Assembly: GCA_026874595.1 (NCBI GenBank)
Contig: CM049314.1
Coordinates: 35,071,229-35,135,228 of the forward strand
DNA from: Sipunculus nudus
Lineage: Eukaryota; Annelida; Sipuncula; Golfingiida; Sipunculidae
Direction: 5' to 3'
Length of the DNA stretch: 64,000 nt
Within the stretch, counting starts at the first letter, position 1. Every line of letters starts with the position of its first letter. Shown here one piece after another: positions 42,702 to 53,389 of the stretch. The notes under the pieces were generated by a model. The model was not told the DNA's origin. It did not search any database and saw only the letters and a list, made by a program, of their open reading frames with translations. The position numbers were made by a program, and so were the translations under genes.

Positions 42702-45380
42702 TAATATATACCCCTAAGATCTGCAGGGTATCAGGGTTTCTTCAACAGAACTTACATCCGTTAATCCGTCGTTATATCTCCATTTCCCCAAACACATGCA
42801 ATATGGCCTTTGTTTTTGTTCTGATTATCCCAAGGCCTGAAAAGGCTTCAAAAGCACTTGCTTAAATAATAGCTACATCCACAGAGTTACGGTCACCGCA
42901 AAGTAATGTGAGATCGTTTGATTATTGAGTCAGTCGGATATCCTTAACAGAGTTTTCTGAAATATTAATTCCAAAAATATTATTCGCCTGTCTCACCTTG
43001 CAGGAATGTATTTCACAAGCGAAGACAGCTTTACGGACAACTTTATCTTATGCCTTGCTCTATATTGAACCATTTTGTTAACCAGCCTGCGTTCTGCACA
43101 CACTTTTATTTTCGTTGCACAATACATGCACCCATCTGACAAAATCACCATCAATATCATGATATTTAAAAACACTCATATATTCTCACGACAAACAATC
43201 GTTCGCTTTAGAATAATCTAGTGCTAATAACACTTAATGAATATTTTTAACCTTTGTTTTCCAAATAATGTTTCTATTCTACCAAGTTTGATCTGAATTA
43301 ACAAAAGTTTGGTAACCTTCTGCAATCTTCTTCTAGCGATTGCCCCTTCCACTAATTTATAATCCGTACATGTAAGTATTATTGGCTAAAAATTATTAAC
43401 CATTTTGAGTCCTTTAGTTTTATCCTTTGGCAAAAAACACGATAACTCCGAGTCTTGACTTTACCCCAAAAAATTTTATAGAAGGCCGGACCCAACCCAT
43501 CTATACCAGGGCTTTTATCATTTTATCGTTTTAAAACATTACTACATTCATCTTCATCAATTAGGCCCACAAATAGTCCCTTGTCATTTTCTCGCAATCT
43601 TGGTAAATAAATATCTTGCATGAACACCTTAAAAAGTTTCTCATCAAAATCTGTACTTTTTTATACAAATTAGCATAGCAACTAAAGAAGATATCCATTA
43701 CTTCGTCCAGTGACCCAGTTTGATCCCCATTTTCATTAATAAGATTGTTTATTATCTTCATTTTACCATATACCTTCTCCAAAGGCAGGAAATATGCAGT
43801 GCTCTTTTACCCTTCCTCTATCCACTTTATCAGAGATCAAATCTATGCACCACGACAATCAGTGTTGCTTAAAATTTCATATTGATTCTTAATGTTAATA
43901 TATCTTTTTTTTTCTTCTAAATCACTTAAATTTCATATTGATTCTTAATGTTAATATATCTTTTTTTTCTTCTAAATCACTTAATCTAAATTTTCAGTCA
44001 ATTCATTTAGACTGTTTATACTTTGTCCTATATCTGCTTTAATCTAAAGCAGCATATTTGATTAGACACTTGCACACGTACCATAACCATTGTGGGCCTA
44101 AACTTCGACCTTCCTTTTCCGTTTGACTGATTAAATCGTTAATTATTTAAAAAATTGTTTATCCTCCAACAAGATACGTTTAATTTCTAATAACCGGGGC
44201 CCCCCTGTTAACAGAAGTTTCTATGTCCATTACCACAGCTAAATGCAAGTTTATTGTAAAAGTTATAGGATGTAATTGAACAACATTTGCAGTTTGATTG
44301 TGGTAGAATAATGCTTCATGATTATACAGACAGCATTTTATTACATGTTAAACACTCTGTTTATACTTAAAGAAGTAAGCAAAATAAACCTTTATTTAGA
44401 GCTAATAGGCCTTTTGAATGTGGTAATATATCATGACATGGACATAGAATTGAACCTCGAATTTCTGTATCTCTTTGGTAAAAAAATTGATTTTCCCGAA
44501 ATTTAAATCGACGAATCGAAATTTACCTCTATTAATGAAAAGAAGAATTACGAATTTCGAAAAATATATTTTGGGAAGTTACCAAATTTGACTCTGAGGA
44601 TAACTTGCTAAATAGTGTTTACTCGCCCGTGAATAATAACAAAATGCCGATAAGCTTAATGGGTTAATTTGGCGCATTAAGGGCATTATGAGCGTCTCTA
44701 AGTGTTACAGCAGTGCATGCATTCATCCAATCAGCTGTACCTGGACTAACGTAACACTGTCTACTCGCTTTGGTTTTTAAGGTTTGATTCTTTGTGCTTC
44801 TCCGATGGTAAACAAACCAAAAGTTTGATAAGAGTTGATCATGTTGCGTTATCTTTGTCATCAATTTGTCTCTGTGATCTCAATACTCAGTCAGATTTCA
44901 CAAGCTAAGAACATTAAAGTTATCTCTGCCGTGACTGTCTGTGACACCCGCACCCTGATTTGGATAAAGATTACTTAAAATCAAATTTAGTTGTTCAGTA
45001 ATTTATATCAACGACCTACACCTGCGTAATTTATGTAGTATAATCAAGTGCGTCATACCAAATACATTTAAAAGCATTTACATTTTTCCCGCAGATGGCA
45101 GCACTAGTTAGCATATAACAAGCGTACCGTGTGCAATCATTCATTATGGCGGCTTCAACCAATAACCGTCAGTTCTACCCTTGTATGCTATATGTATATA
45201 TATAATGTAGCTAATTTCCTTTTATGAATAAATTAAAATTTTGTATCTTCTCTGTTTTTATGTACAAATAAGATTTATATAAAAATGCTTTTGTGAGATA
45301 ACATCACCTACATGATCAGGATCGATAAGTTGGCATATTGGAACCTTGATATGCAAACTTGCAGCTGTAGAAATGGAATA
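42702..45380. repeat. duplicated segment, copy 2, with LINE remnant
   Basis: Pairs with 33343-35430. On the minus strand it contains a LINE reverse-transcriptase remnant: INENGDQTGSLDEVMDIFFS at 43782-43561, LTCTDYKLVEGAIARR near 43330-43380, and a ruined YADD region near 42910-42945 where the box reads as stop-Ser-Asn-Asp. Its boundary with the other LINE lies near 42660-42702. The last part, around 45050-45380, matches 35090-35430 and has no LINE character. Confidence 0.8.
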
Positions 45381-45424
45381 CTAATTGAAAAAAAAGTTGG
45401 CAGATATTGCAGATCTGGCAGATC

Positions 45425-45541
45425 CGCTAGGCAGATGCTGGGTATGTTTGTGACGGTGCCAATCTTGAGACACACACCCTACGGCTTGCTTTTTAGTTGT
45501 TTTGGAGCAGTCTCTGCCATGACAGTAAAAGTGATGTGATC
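45425..45541 (+). repeat. single unit of the 120-bp satellite
   Basis: GATGCTGGGTATGTTTGTGA, CGGTGCCAATCTTGAGACAC and GCTTGCTTTTTAGTTG followed by CAGTCTCTGCCATGACAG match the unit of the array at 36650-38605, in the same orientation. It directly follows copy 2 of the duplicated segment. Confidence 0.85.
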
Positions 45542-45701
45542 GCCAAAAACTTTAGCTTCTGCCAATTTTACCTTGATCCACTTTACTCCAATTCGCTTTT
45601 TGATTAAAGCACATATCCCATGCCTTGTCCAGATTATGAGAACAAGAATTTTTTCGGTTGTTACTAAAATGCGTGCACGCATGGCACACAGATTTCCAAT
45701 G

Positions 45702-46149
45702 TTAAAGGTGCCCAATCACCTACATTTTGAGAAAGAATCTATGAGTTTTCTTGCTTCCTCTATAAATATATTAATGGTCTAAGAAAAATGTTGGTAGTGA
45801 AAAGTACTTATTAGGCTTTCGTAAAGGATAAGTGAACTTGTTTATATACAACATATTTGTAAACACAGCAATGTTGACATACCCAAGGTGGTAGGTTGCA
45901 TATATGCAGAAGTAGGAATGTCACTTGTTGCAACACGCCATTTGGAAAGCTCATTTGCTGCCATATGTCCTTGTTGTATTTGTCTTGATCATTTTTGCGG
46001 GCTCAGAATAATTTATAAACACTTTGATATATAAAAAACAAGCAGCATGTGTGTGGTGATATCCATGCTTTTTTTGGCCTACTTTTGTGAAAGCATCAAG
46101 AGATTACCTTTACTTTATTAAGGTCAGATAGGTGATTGGGCCCCTTTAA
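45702..46149. mobile_element. TTAA-flanked inverted-repeat (MITE-like) element
   Basis: TTAA at 45702-45705 and 46146-46149 flank a 440-bp element. It begins AGGTGCCCAATCACCTACAT, and its reverse-complemented end reads AGGGGCCCAATCACCTATCT. No coding capacity. TTAA target duplication is the mark of piggyBac-type transposition, so it is probably a non-autonomous relative of that group. The superfamily is inferred from the target site alone. Confidence 0.75.
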
Positions 46150-46613
46150 GATAATTTGATTTATACACCGTTTGCAACAAGGGTGGCAAGCATTTTAGTA
46201 TATTCATAAACAGTGCGAATCTGCAGTTAAGTGCTTGCAAGCGTTTTCGTAACAACATGTTATTTCCTGATTTTGGTATAGTCTGCTGGATTTATCGCCT
46301 TCTCAATATCTTCTCGCCATTTTTTGTTGATGACAATAAGGTATTAAAGTTTTATGTTCAGTGTTTAGTAAAGTATGTTTTTTAACTTAATACACAAATA
46401 TTTATATGACTTTGTCTATCTTTATACAGTAGGAAAGACTTTTTTATTGTCCTATTACATCTATTTCTCGATTACTAGTATTAGCAACACAACCTAAACT
46501 GCTACTTGTCTATCCTGGCAGCTGCCAGGAAAGGCCAGTAATGGTGCCAGGGGTTATTCTACAGTAAGTGGGGTGCTTGCTCAAGGATAGGCCCTGCAGT
46601 ACCGTAGCCAGTG
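46150..46613. other. intergenic, no gene recognised
   Basis: AT-rich; a TGGCAGCTGCCAGGAAAGGCC palindrome-like word occurs near 46515. No gene. Confidence 0.4.
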
Positions 46614-46718
46614 TCTTCGTTCCTCCGAGATATTAAGGAAAACCTCCGTTTTTTTACCTAAACTGAATGTTACACTACAAGACTGTAAAATATCAAAACC
46701 ACTGATCTAGCTTTGTTT
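46614..46718 (+). repeat. fragment of the dispersed repeat seen at 4655-4760
   Basis: TCGTTCCTCCGAGATATTAA and ATCAAAACCACTGATCT match the inner part of the repeat at 4479-4900. Confidence 0.65.
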
Positions 46719-46719
46719 A

Positions 46720-48022
46720 GTTAATATACTACCAGTGACAAACACTTACTGGAGTATTCCATCCCGAAGATTAGGAGTATCCATAGAGAGGATATTCCAT
46801 ATATTACCAGTGACAAACACTTACTGGAGTATTCCATCCCGAAAACGTAATCAATATCGAGGATATTCCGTATATTACCAGTGACAAACGTTTACTGGAG
46901 TTTTCCATCCCGAAAGGTTGGCGTTATCCCTAAGAGGATATTTCACATATTACCTGTGACAAATACTTCCTGGAGGATTCGATCCCCAAAGGGTCAGGGT
47001 AATACATATCATGTTTTTACCATATATTACTAGTGTCAAACACTAACTGGAGTATTCTATTCCCGGAGAGTTAGGGTTATCTATATCGAGGATTTACCAT
47101 ATTTTACCAAAGACAAACACTGGCATATTCCATCCCTGAATGGCAAGGGTTATATATATTGAGGATTTGCTTTATGACAAACACTTGCCTGAATCGATCC
47201 CCGAAAGGTTGGGGTTATTCATAGAGAGGATATTCTATAAATAACCAGTGACAAACACTTATGGAGTATTCCATCCCCGAAGGGTTTGGGTTATCCATAT
47301 GGAGGATTTACCATATAATACACGTGACAATTACTAAATGGAGTATTCCCTCTCTAAATGCTTAGTATCCAAAGAGAGGATATTCCATATAACCAGTGAC
47401 ACACACATACTGGAGTATTCTATCCCCGCATGGTTAGGGTGATCTAAATCAACTTTTTTACATATATTACCAGTGACACACACCTTCTGTGAGAATTCAT
47501 CATCCGGGTAGGGTTAGGGTCACCCATATTGAGGATAAAACATGTATCACCAGTGACAACACTTACTGGAATATTCATTCACGAAAGGTTAGGGTTCTCC
47601 ATAGAGTGGATTTTCCAAATATTATCAGTGACATACACTTACTGGAATATTCATAATCCCTGTAGAGTTAGGTTTATTTATATTGATGATAAACTATATA
47701 TTACAAGTGACAACTACTTAATGGAGTATTCCATCCCCGGAGGGTTAGGGTTATCCATATAGAGGAAATACACTTTATTTCCAATGTCAAAAACTTACTG
47801 GAGTAGTCCATCTATGAAGGGTTAGGGCCATCCATAGAGAGGATATTTCATATTTTACCAGTGACACATAATCACTGAAATATTCATCATCTCCGTTTGA
47901 TCATCCATTTTTTGGATATACCATGTATTACCAGTGACAAACACTTACTGGAGTTTTCTATCCCCGAAGGATTAGGGTTATTAATAATGAGGATGAACCA
48001 TATATTACCAGTGACAAAGCAT
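46720..48022 (+). repeat. ~76-bp tandem array with TTAGGG words
   Basis: About 17 units, each with ACCAGTGACAAACACTTACT, GGAGTATTCCATCCCCGAA, GGTTAGGGTTATCCATA and GAGGATATTCCATATATT. Units vary by small indels. The telomere-like hexamer TTAGGG is embedded in most units at a fixed place. Confidence 0.93.
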
Positions 48023-48025
48023 CTA

Positions 48026-48282
48026 GGGTGTCCCAAGCCAATTAAAAAGTAAGCTATAGGGTGTGTGTCACAAGATCGTCATTGTCACAAACATACCCAG
48101 CTTCTGTGCTATAGTTGTCACGTCACTGTCACTGTCATGGCACAGACTGTCCCAAGCCATGTAAAAAGCAAGCACTCAGGGTGTGTGGCACAAAATTGTC
48201 ACTGTCACAAACATATCCAGCTCCTCTGGTAATCGTATAGGTGTCACGTCACTGTCAGTGAAATGGTACAGACCCTCCCACA
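48026..48282 (-). repeat. two units of the 120-bp satellite, inverted
   Basis: GTCCCAAGCCAATTAAAAAG, GTGTCACAAGATCGTCATTG and CCCAGCTTCTGTGCTATAG are the reverse complement of the array unit at 36650-38605. They are followed by a second copy. They abut the end of the 76-bp array. Confidence 0.9.
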
Positions 48283-48284
48283 GT

Positions 48285-48956
48285 GTCACTTAAACGATAT
48301 GTGTACATGTTTTCTTGGTAAGATTTTGTGTCTGCAGTCTTCTACATTTGCCGTGTGATATATAAAGAGGAAAACTATAACAATTATGGTGGATATGGGG
48401 AAATGGAGGTAATCATAATATTCGACCTATCATTTAATAAGATAAATCCTCCTCTTGACTTATTGACCTTATTTGTGGTAGGCCCATAAATCTGCACTTT
48501 CCATGATTGATATGAGGCTTTCGAGACTATTAAAATGCAACCCAGGAACATATTGTACATATTATACAAATGCCACACGTGTACAGTACACGCTGAACAG
48601 ATATAGGAGCCCAGGCGTTTACCAGAGGTACTCGCTATTAGGGACGTGGACTTGGGCACACTGCACATGTTTTGAGTACTTTATTCCGGTTTAGCTGCGG
48701 ACAGTTTTCGTTCTATTGTGTATATAAGTGGGTAGCTTTCAATAGTTAAGTGCAGTCTCGTTTTCTGACAATTCATATACATTTAAGCTAAGGTTAAGTG
48801 ACCTTGCCGTTTTCTCGAAGAATACGTGTAACATTAATGTATGGGTTGATAAATGAAATAGCAGAGTTAAACTTTGAATATTATGATAATTAGAATAAAC
48901 TAAAAAATGTACAAAATTAGTTTTTTTATATTCGCGTAGCAAAGTGTATTTGTAAG

Positions 48957-48958
<2 letters not shown>
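48285..48958. other. intergenic, no gene recognised
   Basis: No supported gene. The open frame on the minus strand at 48384-48668 has no recognisable domain. Confidence 0.4.

Positions 48959-49024
<66 letters not shown>
48959..49024. repeat. (TA)n microsatellite
   Basis: About 65 bp of uninterrupted alternating TA, among the longest in the window. Confidence 0.95.
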
Positions 49025-49027
<3 letters not shown>

Positions 49028-49369
49028 TTTCCATCTAGTGAAAAAGCTATAGGCCTACTAACTAACATCAGGTCATACAGTGTCATCAAGAAAGAAATTA
49101 ATTTAGTGATTGGATAAAAAAATGGTCGACACAGGAAATAACGCCCTGTGCTTTAGGAGAATTGCATGATTTAATCAAATTAATATGTGTTATGTAAATG
49201 TGAAAACAGGGGAAAACAGCAAGTCTAGTTTTAGTATATTTTTAGGCTCGTCTTGGTTATAATTTCATTTGTTCGATTATTATAGTCTTCCGTATTCTTG
49301 TGAAGACTAGCCGAATGCCAGAAACGGAACACGTTTAATTTTTTTTTCAGTCTTATGCCTGAATAATTA

Positions 49370-49432
49370 TTTTTTGAGGAATTAATTATGAGGAATTATG
49401 AGGAATTAATATGAGGAATTAATTCCTTGTCA
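49370..49432 (+). repeat. short GAGGAATTAATTAT tandem repeat
   Basis: GAGGAATTAAT and close variants occur four times in about 60 bp. Confidence 0.6.
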
Positions 49433-49784
49433 ATTAAAGACGTAAGAATTAGTAGGCGCACACCATCTGTTGTGTATCAGATTTAAAGATTAATTCCTAA
49501 ATCCCAGCTAAAAAGCAGCTATAGCTTGGCAAGAATTAGTAGCAACCAACATCAGCTGCTGTGAATTATATTTTAGAATATATCTCTCCTAGGCTAATAT
49601 TATTGTCATTTTGATCAGATGGTCTTCATCTTTGACATGTGACGTATACGATGCCCTTTTGTTCTGGCCATATGTCTTCATGAACTTACTTCCCTCTTTC
49701 TTGTTGCCTCTTTTATGTATCTTACCATATCTTTAGCGCCTTGTGCCGAGCACTCCCTTCTATCCCATCAGAATGCTCGGCATG

Positions 49785-50137
49785 TCTGACCCTTATTTTT
49801 GTCTGCTCCTTATCTTTGTCTTATCCTTATCTTTTCTGATCCTTATTTTTTCTGATATTAATCTTTGTCTGACCCTTATCTTCGGCTGATCCTTATCTTT
49901 GGCTGATCATTATTTTTGTCTGATCCTTATGTTTGGATGATACTTATCTTTGTCTGATCCTTAATTTTTCTTATCCTTGACTTTGTCTGACCCTTATCTT
50001 TGACTGATTCTTTTCTTTGGCTGATCCTTATCTTTGACTGATCCTTATCTTCGGCTGATCCTTTTTTTACTGATACTTATCTTTGGCTTATCATTATCTT
50101 TGGCAGATCTTTATCTTTGGCTGATCCTATTTTTTAT
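49785..50137 (+). repeat. 17-bp pyrimidine-rich minisatellite next to a splice acceptor
   Basis: About 20 units of TATCTTTGGCTGATCCT with variants (TTTGTCTGACCCT, TTCGGCTGATCCT). The array runs to the acceptor TTTTACAG of the sulfotransferase exon at 50148. Each unit contains a CTGAT word resembling a branch-point consensus plus a pyrimidine run. Confidence 0.9.
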
Positions 50138-50147
50138 TCTTTTACAG

Positions 50148-51626
50148 ATCGGAGCAGACCAAGAAGATGCTGCCAACAATATCGAACATGCCCAAGGAGG
50201 TTTCTCTCAGAGGGATTGTATACCCAGGTGTCACAACTCGGGAGATCCTTGAAAACATGCATTTCTTAGACATTCATCAAGACGATGTATTTATAACTGG
50301 ATATATCCGGTCGGGTAGGTATTCATATTGTTACGATGACAATTTTTTTTTCAGGGGAAAATTCTGGGCCGATCCGGGATTCGAACCCATGTTGATGGCG
50401 CACAAGTCTGGCGTACCAATCGCTTCGCTAGCAGTTTGGTTCGCTTTTATGTGCATCCCGTAACACCACCTCTTAAGAGCGTTCTGCTATCAGAACAAGG
50501 CTAATTATCCCAGGAGCTTATTCCCTAGGCCACAAAGTTTACTGTCATTCCGAACGAGCCCCTACTTTGTTACGAAGACAATTTTTTTTTCAGGGGAAAA
50601 TTCAGGGCCGATCCGGGATTCGAACCCATGTTGGTGGCGCACAAGTCCGGCGTACCAACCGCTTCACTAGCAAAGCAAGCTTCACAAGCGACCCGTAACC
50701 CGTAACAATATACATCTCTCATATATATATATATATATCCCGGTTTAGCGACCACCAGAAAATAACGACCACTTTTTTCATGTCCCGATTCTTTTTCGCT
50801 CTTTATATAAGACCTCCCTGAGACGACCAGCTCATGCCATATCATAACATATAAAAGCTCTTTATCTTTTATTCCTACAGGAAACAATCTGGTCCAAGCC
50901 ATCACTTGTGCCATAGTTAATGCGGACAATCGTGAAACATTCGAAACTGACAGGTTGAAAAATGTGTTGAGGAATCCTGTGGAATATTTTTCTGCTAAGT
51001 ATCTAGCAAAAAATATCCCTCGTCCAAATGTCTTTTTTACACATGTGCCGCCGTATCTTTTACCCAATGATGTTCGCAGAAAGAAGGTCAAGGTCATTCA
51101 TGTGATGCGCAACCCAAACGACGTGGCAGTGTCGGCGTTCCATTTTCACCGGATAAATAAAGCACTTGGAACATACACGGGCACGTGGGATGAATTCTTT
51201 CAGTATTTTAACTCTGGCAAGATCGTTTATGGGAGCTGGTACAACTACACTAAAGAATGGATCAAACATTCACGTGACTTGAACATAAAAATTATACGTT
51301 ACGAAGACATTGTGTGTGATCCACACAAAGCAATTTCTGGTTTGGCAGAATTTCTAGGCAGACCATTATCAACAGATCAAATTACTGAAATCGCAAAAAA
51401 CACCAATTATAGTCAAATGAAAACAAATCCTATGCTCAATAAGGAAAACGAGCCCGCGTTAAGAACGGATATATCTGGTTTTATACGTAAGGGAAAAGTT
51501 GGCGATTGGAAAAATTACTTCACTGAAAGTCAGAGGCAAGCAAGTGATGTCAAGTATAAAGAACTGGTAAAGGAAACTGGACTGGAATTACGTTTTCAGG
51601 GTGAATTGTCCAGTTCTCGCCTGTGA
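50148..51626 (+). CDS. divergent cytosolic sulfotransferase, two coding exons
   Basis: A predicted 297-residue SULT-family protein. A 5' exon starts at 50148 after TTTTACAG, with the first ATG at 50167 and exon end at 50314. Exon 2 is 50881-51626, after ATTCCTACAG. The glycine codon of the PAPS loop is split exactly as in the intact gene at 29042. The loop reads YIRSGNNL (about 46-53), so the usual Pro, Lys and Trp are all replaced. The catalytic His is kept in FFTHVPP (about 104). The 3'-phosphate segment HVMRNPNDVAVS (Arg 126, Ser 134) and the C-terminal RKGKVGDWKNYFT are also kept. There are no stops or frame changes. It could be active with altered PAPS binding, or have another role. An alternative start is the second Met at 50188. 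The 566-bp intron holds two SINE-like copies and a short (TA)n. Confidence 0.88.
50329..50465 (-). mobile_element. tRNA-like SINE copy in the sulfotransferase intron (first)
   Basis: On the minus strand it holds TGGGTTCGAATCCCGG, a perfect tRNA B box, downstream of a degenerate A-box region. It is followed by TTTTCCCCTGAAAAAAAAATTGT. Ends read TGTTACG and CGTAACA, a short inverted pair. It is very similar to the copy at 50569-50707. Confidence 0.82.
50569..50707 (-). mobile_element. tRNA-like SINE copy in the sulfotransferase intron (second)
   Basis: Same structure and orientation as the copy at 50329, with the B box TGGGTTCGAATCCCGG and the same TGTTACG/CGTAACA ends. About 104 bp separates the two. 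The upstream half retains GCTAGTGAAGCGGTTGGTAC, closer to a tRNA A box. Confidence 0.82.
50720..50738. repeat. short (TA)n
   Basis: About 19 bp of AT in the sulfotransferase intron. It is followed by CCCGGTTTAGCGACCACCAG, which looks like a possible DNA-transposon end, but no partner end was found. Confidence 0.8.
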
Positions 51627-53089
51627 TTGAGTTATTTATTTTCGAAAGATTATATTATTCAGCGTTTTATTTTATTTTTAATTTATTTTTGATAACTTGT
51701 TAACTCCAACATATGCCTCATCACATGGGTTTGCAAGTTTGCCTTTGTTTCTGCCATAGGAGAAAATACCCTGAAAACTGTGATAAAATGAATATATAAT
51801 AGCTAACTAATTAAAATATAAGACAACAAATACAGCAGTAATATAACAGCAGTGAAATGAACCAGGTGTAAACGTGAAGCAGAATATATTAATAATTACT
51901 GGAGGGTCTATTTACTCCCTGAAGAAGGCCTGGGGGGGGGGGGGGGTTAGGGTTTACTGATCAATCTAACAGTAATAAGCAAAACTAAAGCAATTAAGGT
52001 TCCTGTGCCAAAAGTCAGAAGCTCTGTTAGCATCATCTTAGTCAGCATTTTGTCATGCATGAAAGAGCACATGATTTTTCCACATCACTCTCATCAACAG
52101 TAACCACTGGACTCAGGCTTGCCCTCCCTATCCCCTAAGATGCCTAGCCTTAGGTAAACGCTATTATGCAGGGACTATTCTCTGTTACATCATTTTTGGT
52201 ACCAGTGACACAAGAATGAGTATGTAAACAAGTTATTGCATATCAGCAAACTTAAAGGGCTGCGATAATGACATTACCTGAGCTTAAGAACCCATGTGCC
52301 AAACATACATTTGGTCTCCTGCTTAGGAACCTACAGGAAAGTACAGGCTCAAGAGCTGGGACTGCATAATCCCAGTCAACTGGAAATCATGCATCACATT
52401 ACACCTGAACATTTTGAGTCAAGAACAGCCCTTAGACTATACCACTGGGTCGAGATAGCAATTAAAACCAGTTTATAATCCTGTTGCTTAATCCTCCCCT
52501 CTCCCTGCGTAGAACTTGCAAACCTTGCTTGTTCAGAAAATGAAGAGGCACATTGGGCCTTATTATCATTGGCTAAATTGAATAAAATAACAATCATTTC
52601 CAAATATATTAATAAAGCTTGTATTTAAGGCAGTTTTTGATTGATTAAGATAACTATCTCTTGTTAAAATACAATATTAATTTTGATAATTTAATCTGCC
52701 AATTCTGCCCGGAAGATGGGTATTTCTGCCTGGCAGGATTGTTTTCTGCAAGGGTTTCACACAAGTGTTTTTCCTTAACCTGGATCCGCCTCTGCCGAAC
52801 CAAGCAAACATTAATTAGCGGAGTGCGCATGCTCGTGGTAAAGGTGAATTTGGCTGCCATTGGCACAACAAGTGAAACTGAGTGAGCTGACCAAAGCAGA
52901 ACAGACGACCAATCAAGCATGCGCAACGTGTTTCCCAAAGGGAAAATGTTATAAAGAACCTAGCTTATATTTGTCCGGAAATGCCTGTCGGTGTTGCAGT
53001 TTAGTAAACATTTTACATCCTCTTAACTTCAGAGAACAAGAGATCATTTAACTCAATTAACTTGCAGATGATTTCCATATAGTGCTTTT
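51627..53089. other. intergenic, no gene recognised
   Basis: It includes a 15-G run at 51932-51946. Near 52820-52930, GCGCATGC and GCATGCGC words resemble NRF1-type sites in a locally GC-richer stretch. No exon with family similarity was found. Confidence 0.4.
51932..51946 (+). repeat. poly-G tract
   Basis: A run of 15 G residues followed by TTAGGGTTTA. Confidence 0.9.
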
Positions 53090-53099
53090 TTGTACCTGT

Positions 53100-53300
53100 T
53101 CGCCCATGCGGAGATGATGTCCACAGCATCCTTAGTTTTACGGAATGGTAAGCGGTATGTCCTGAGGTGGCTGATAAGTCCGATCCGGGAACGGAAGGTC
53201 CTGGTACATGTAAGACAAACATGCATGGAGTCAGCTTTGGTATGTCAGCAGCTTTGGGCTTGCGCAGCTTACGCTTATCTTGTGCATCAGCAGAGTGATT
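53100..53300 (-). pseudogene. possible retroelement zinc-finger relic
   Basis: On the minus strand near 53215-53150 one frame reads CTRTFRSRIGLISHLRTYR. This resembles the CGRxFRARIGLxSHxRTHR segment found near the C-terminus of many retrotransposon-encoded proteins in invertebrates. The first Cys pair is incomplete. No other part of such an element was found. Confidence 0.4.
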
Positions 53301-53389
53301 TAGTTCTTAGAATTTGCAGCCATTTTTTATTCATCCAGGCTGAGTGGTCCTGTGAAATGTTTTTTAACGTGGCCAATTCGATGTAAAAG

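Noticed and set aside
36650-48022. Tandem arrays as possible CRISPR
   Set aside because: Units are directly joined, diverged and in a eukaryotic, intron-containing context; there are no unique spacers.
46720-48022. TTAGGG words as a telomere
   Set aside because: The hexamer occurs about once per 76-bp unit, not in head-to-tail hexamer runs, and genes continue on both sides.
50034-50252. Leucine-rich open frame resembling a membrane peptide
   Set aside because: It is the translation of the 17-bp minisatellite.
50355-50700. Functional tRNA genes at the B-box sequences
   Set aside because: The A-box halves are degenerate, no cloverleaf can be folded, and both copies share SINE tails.
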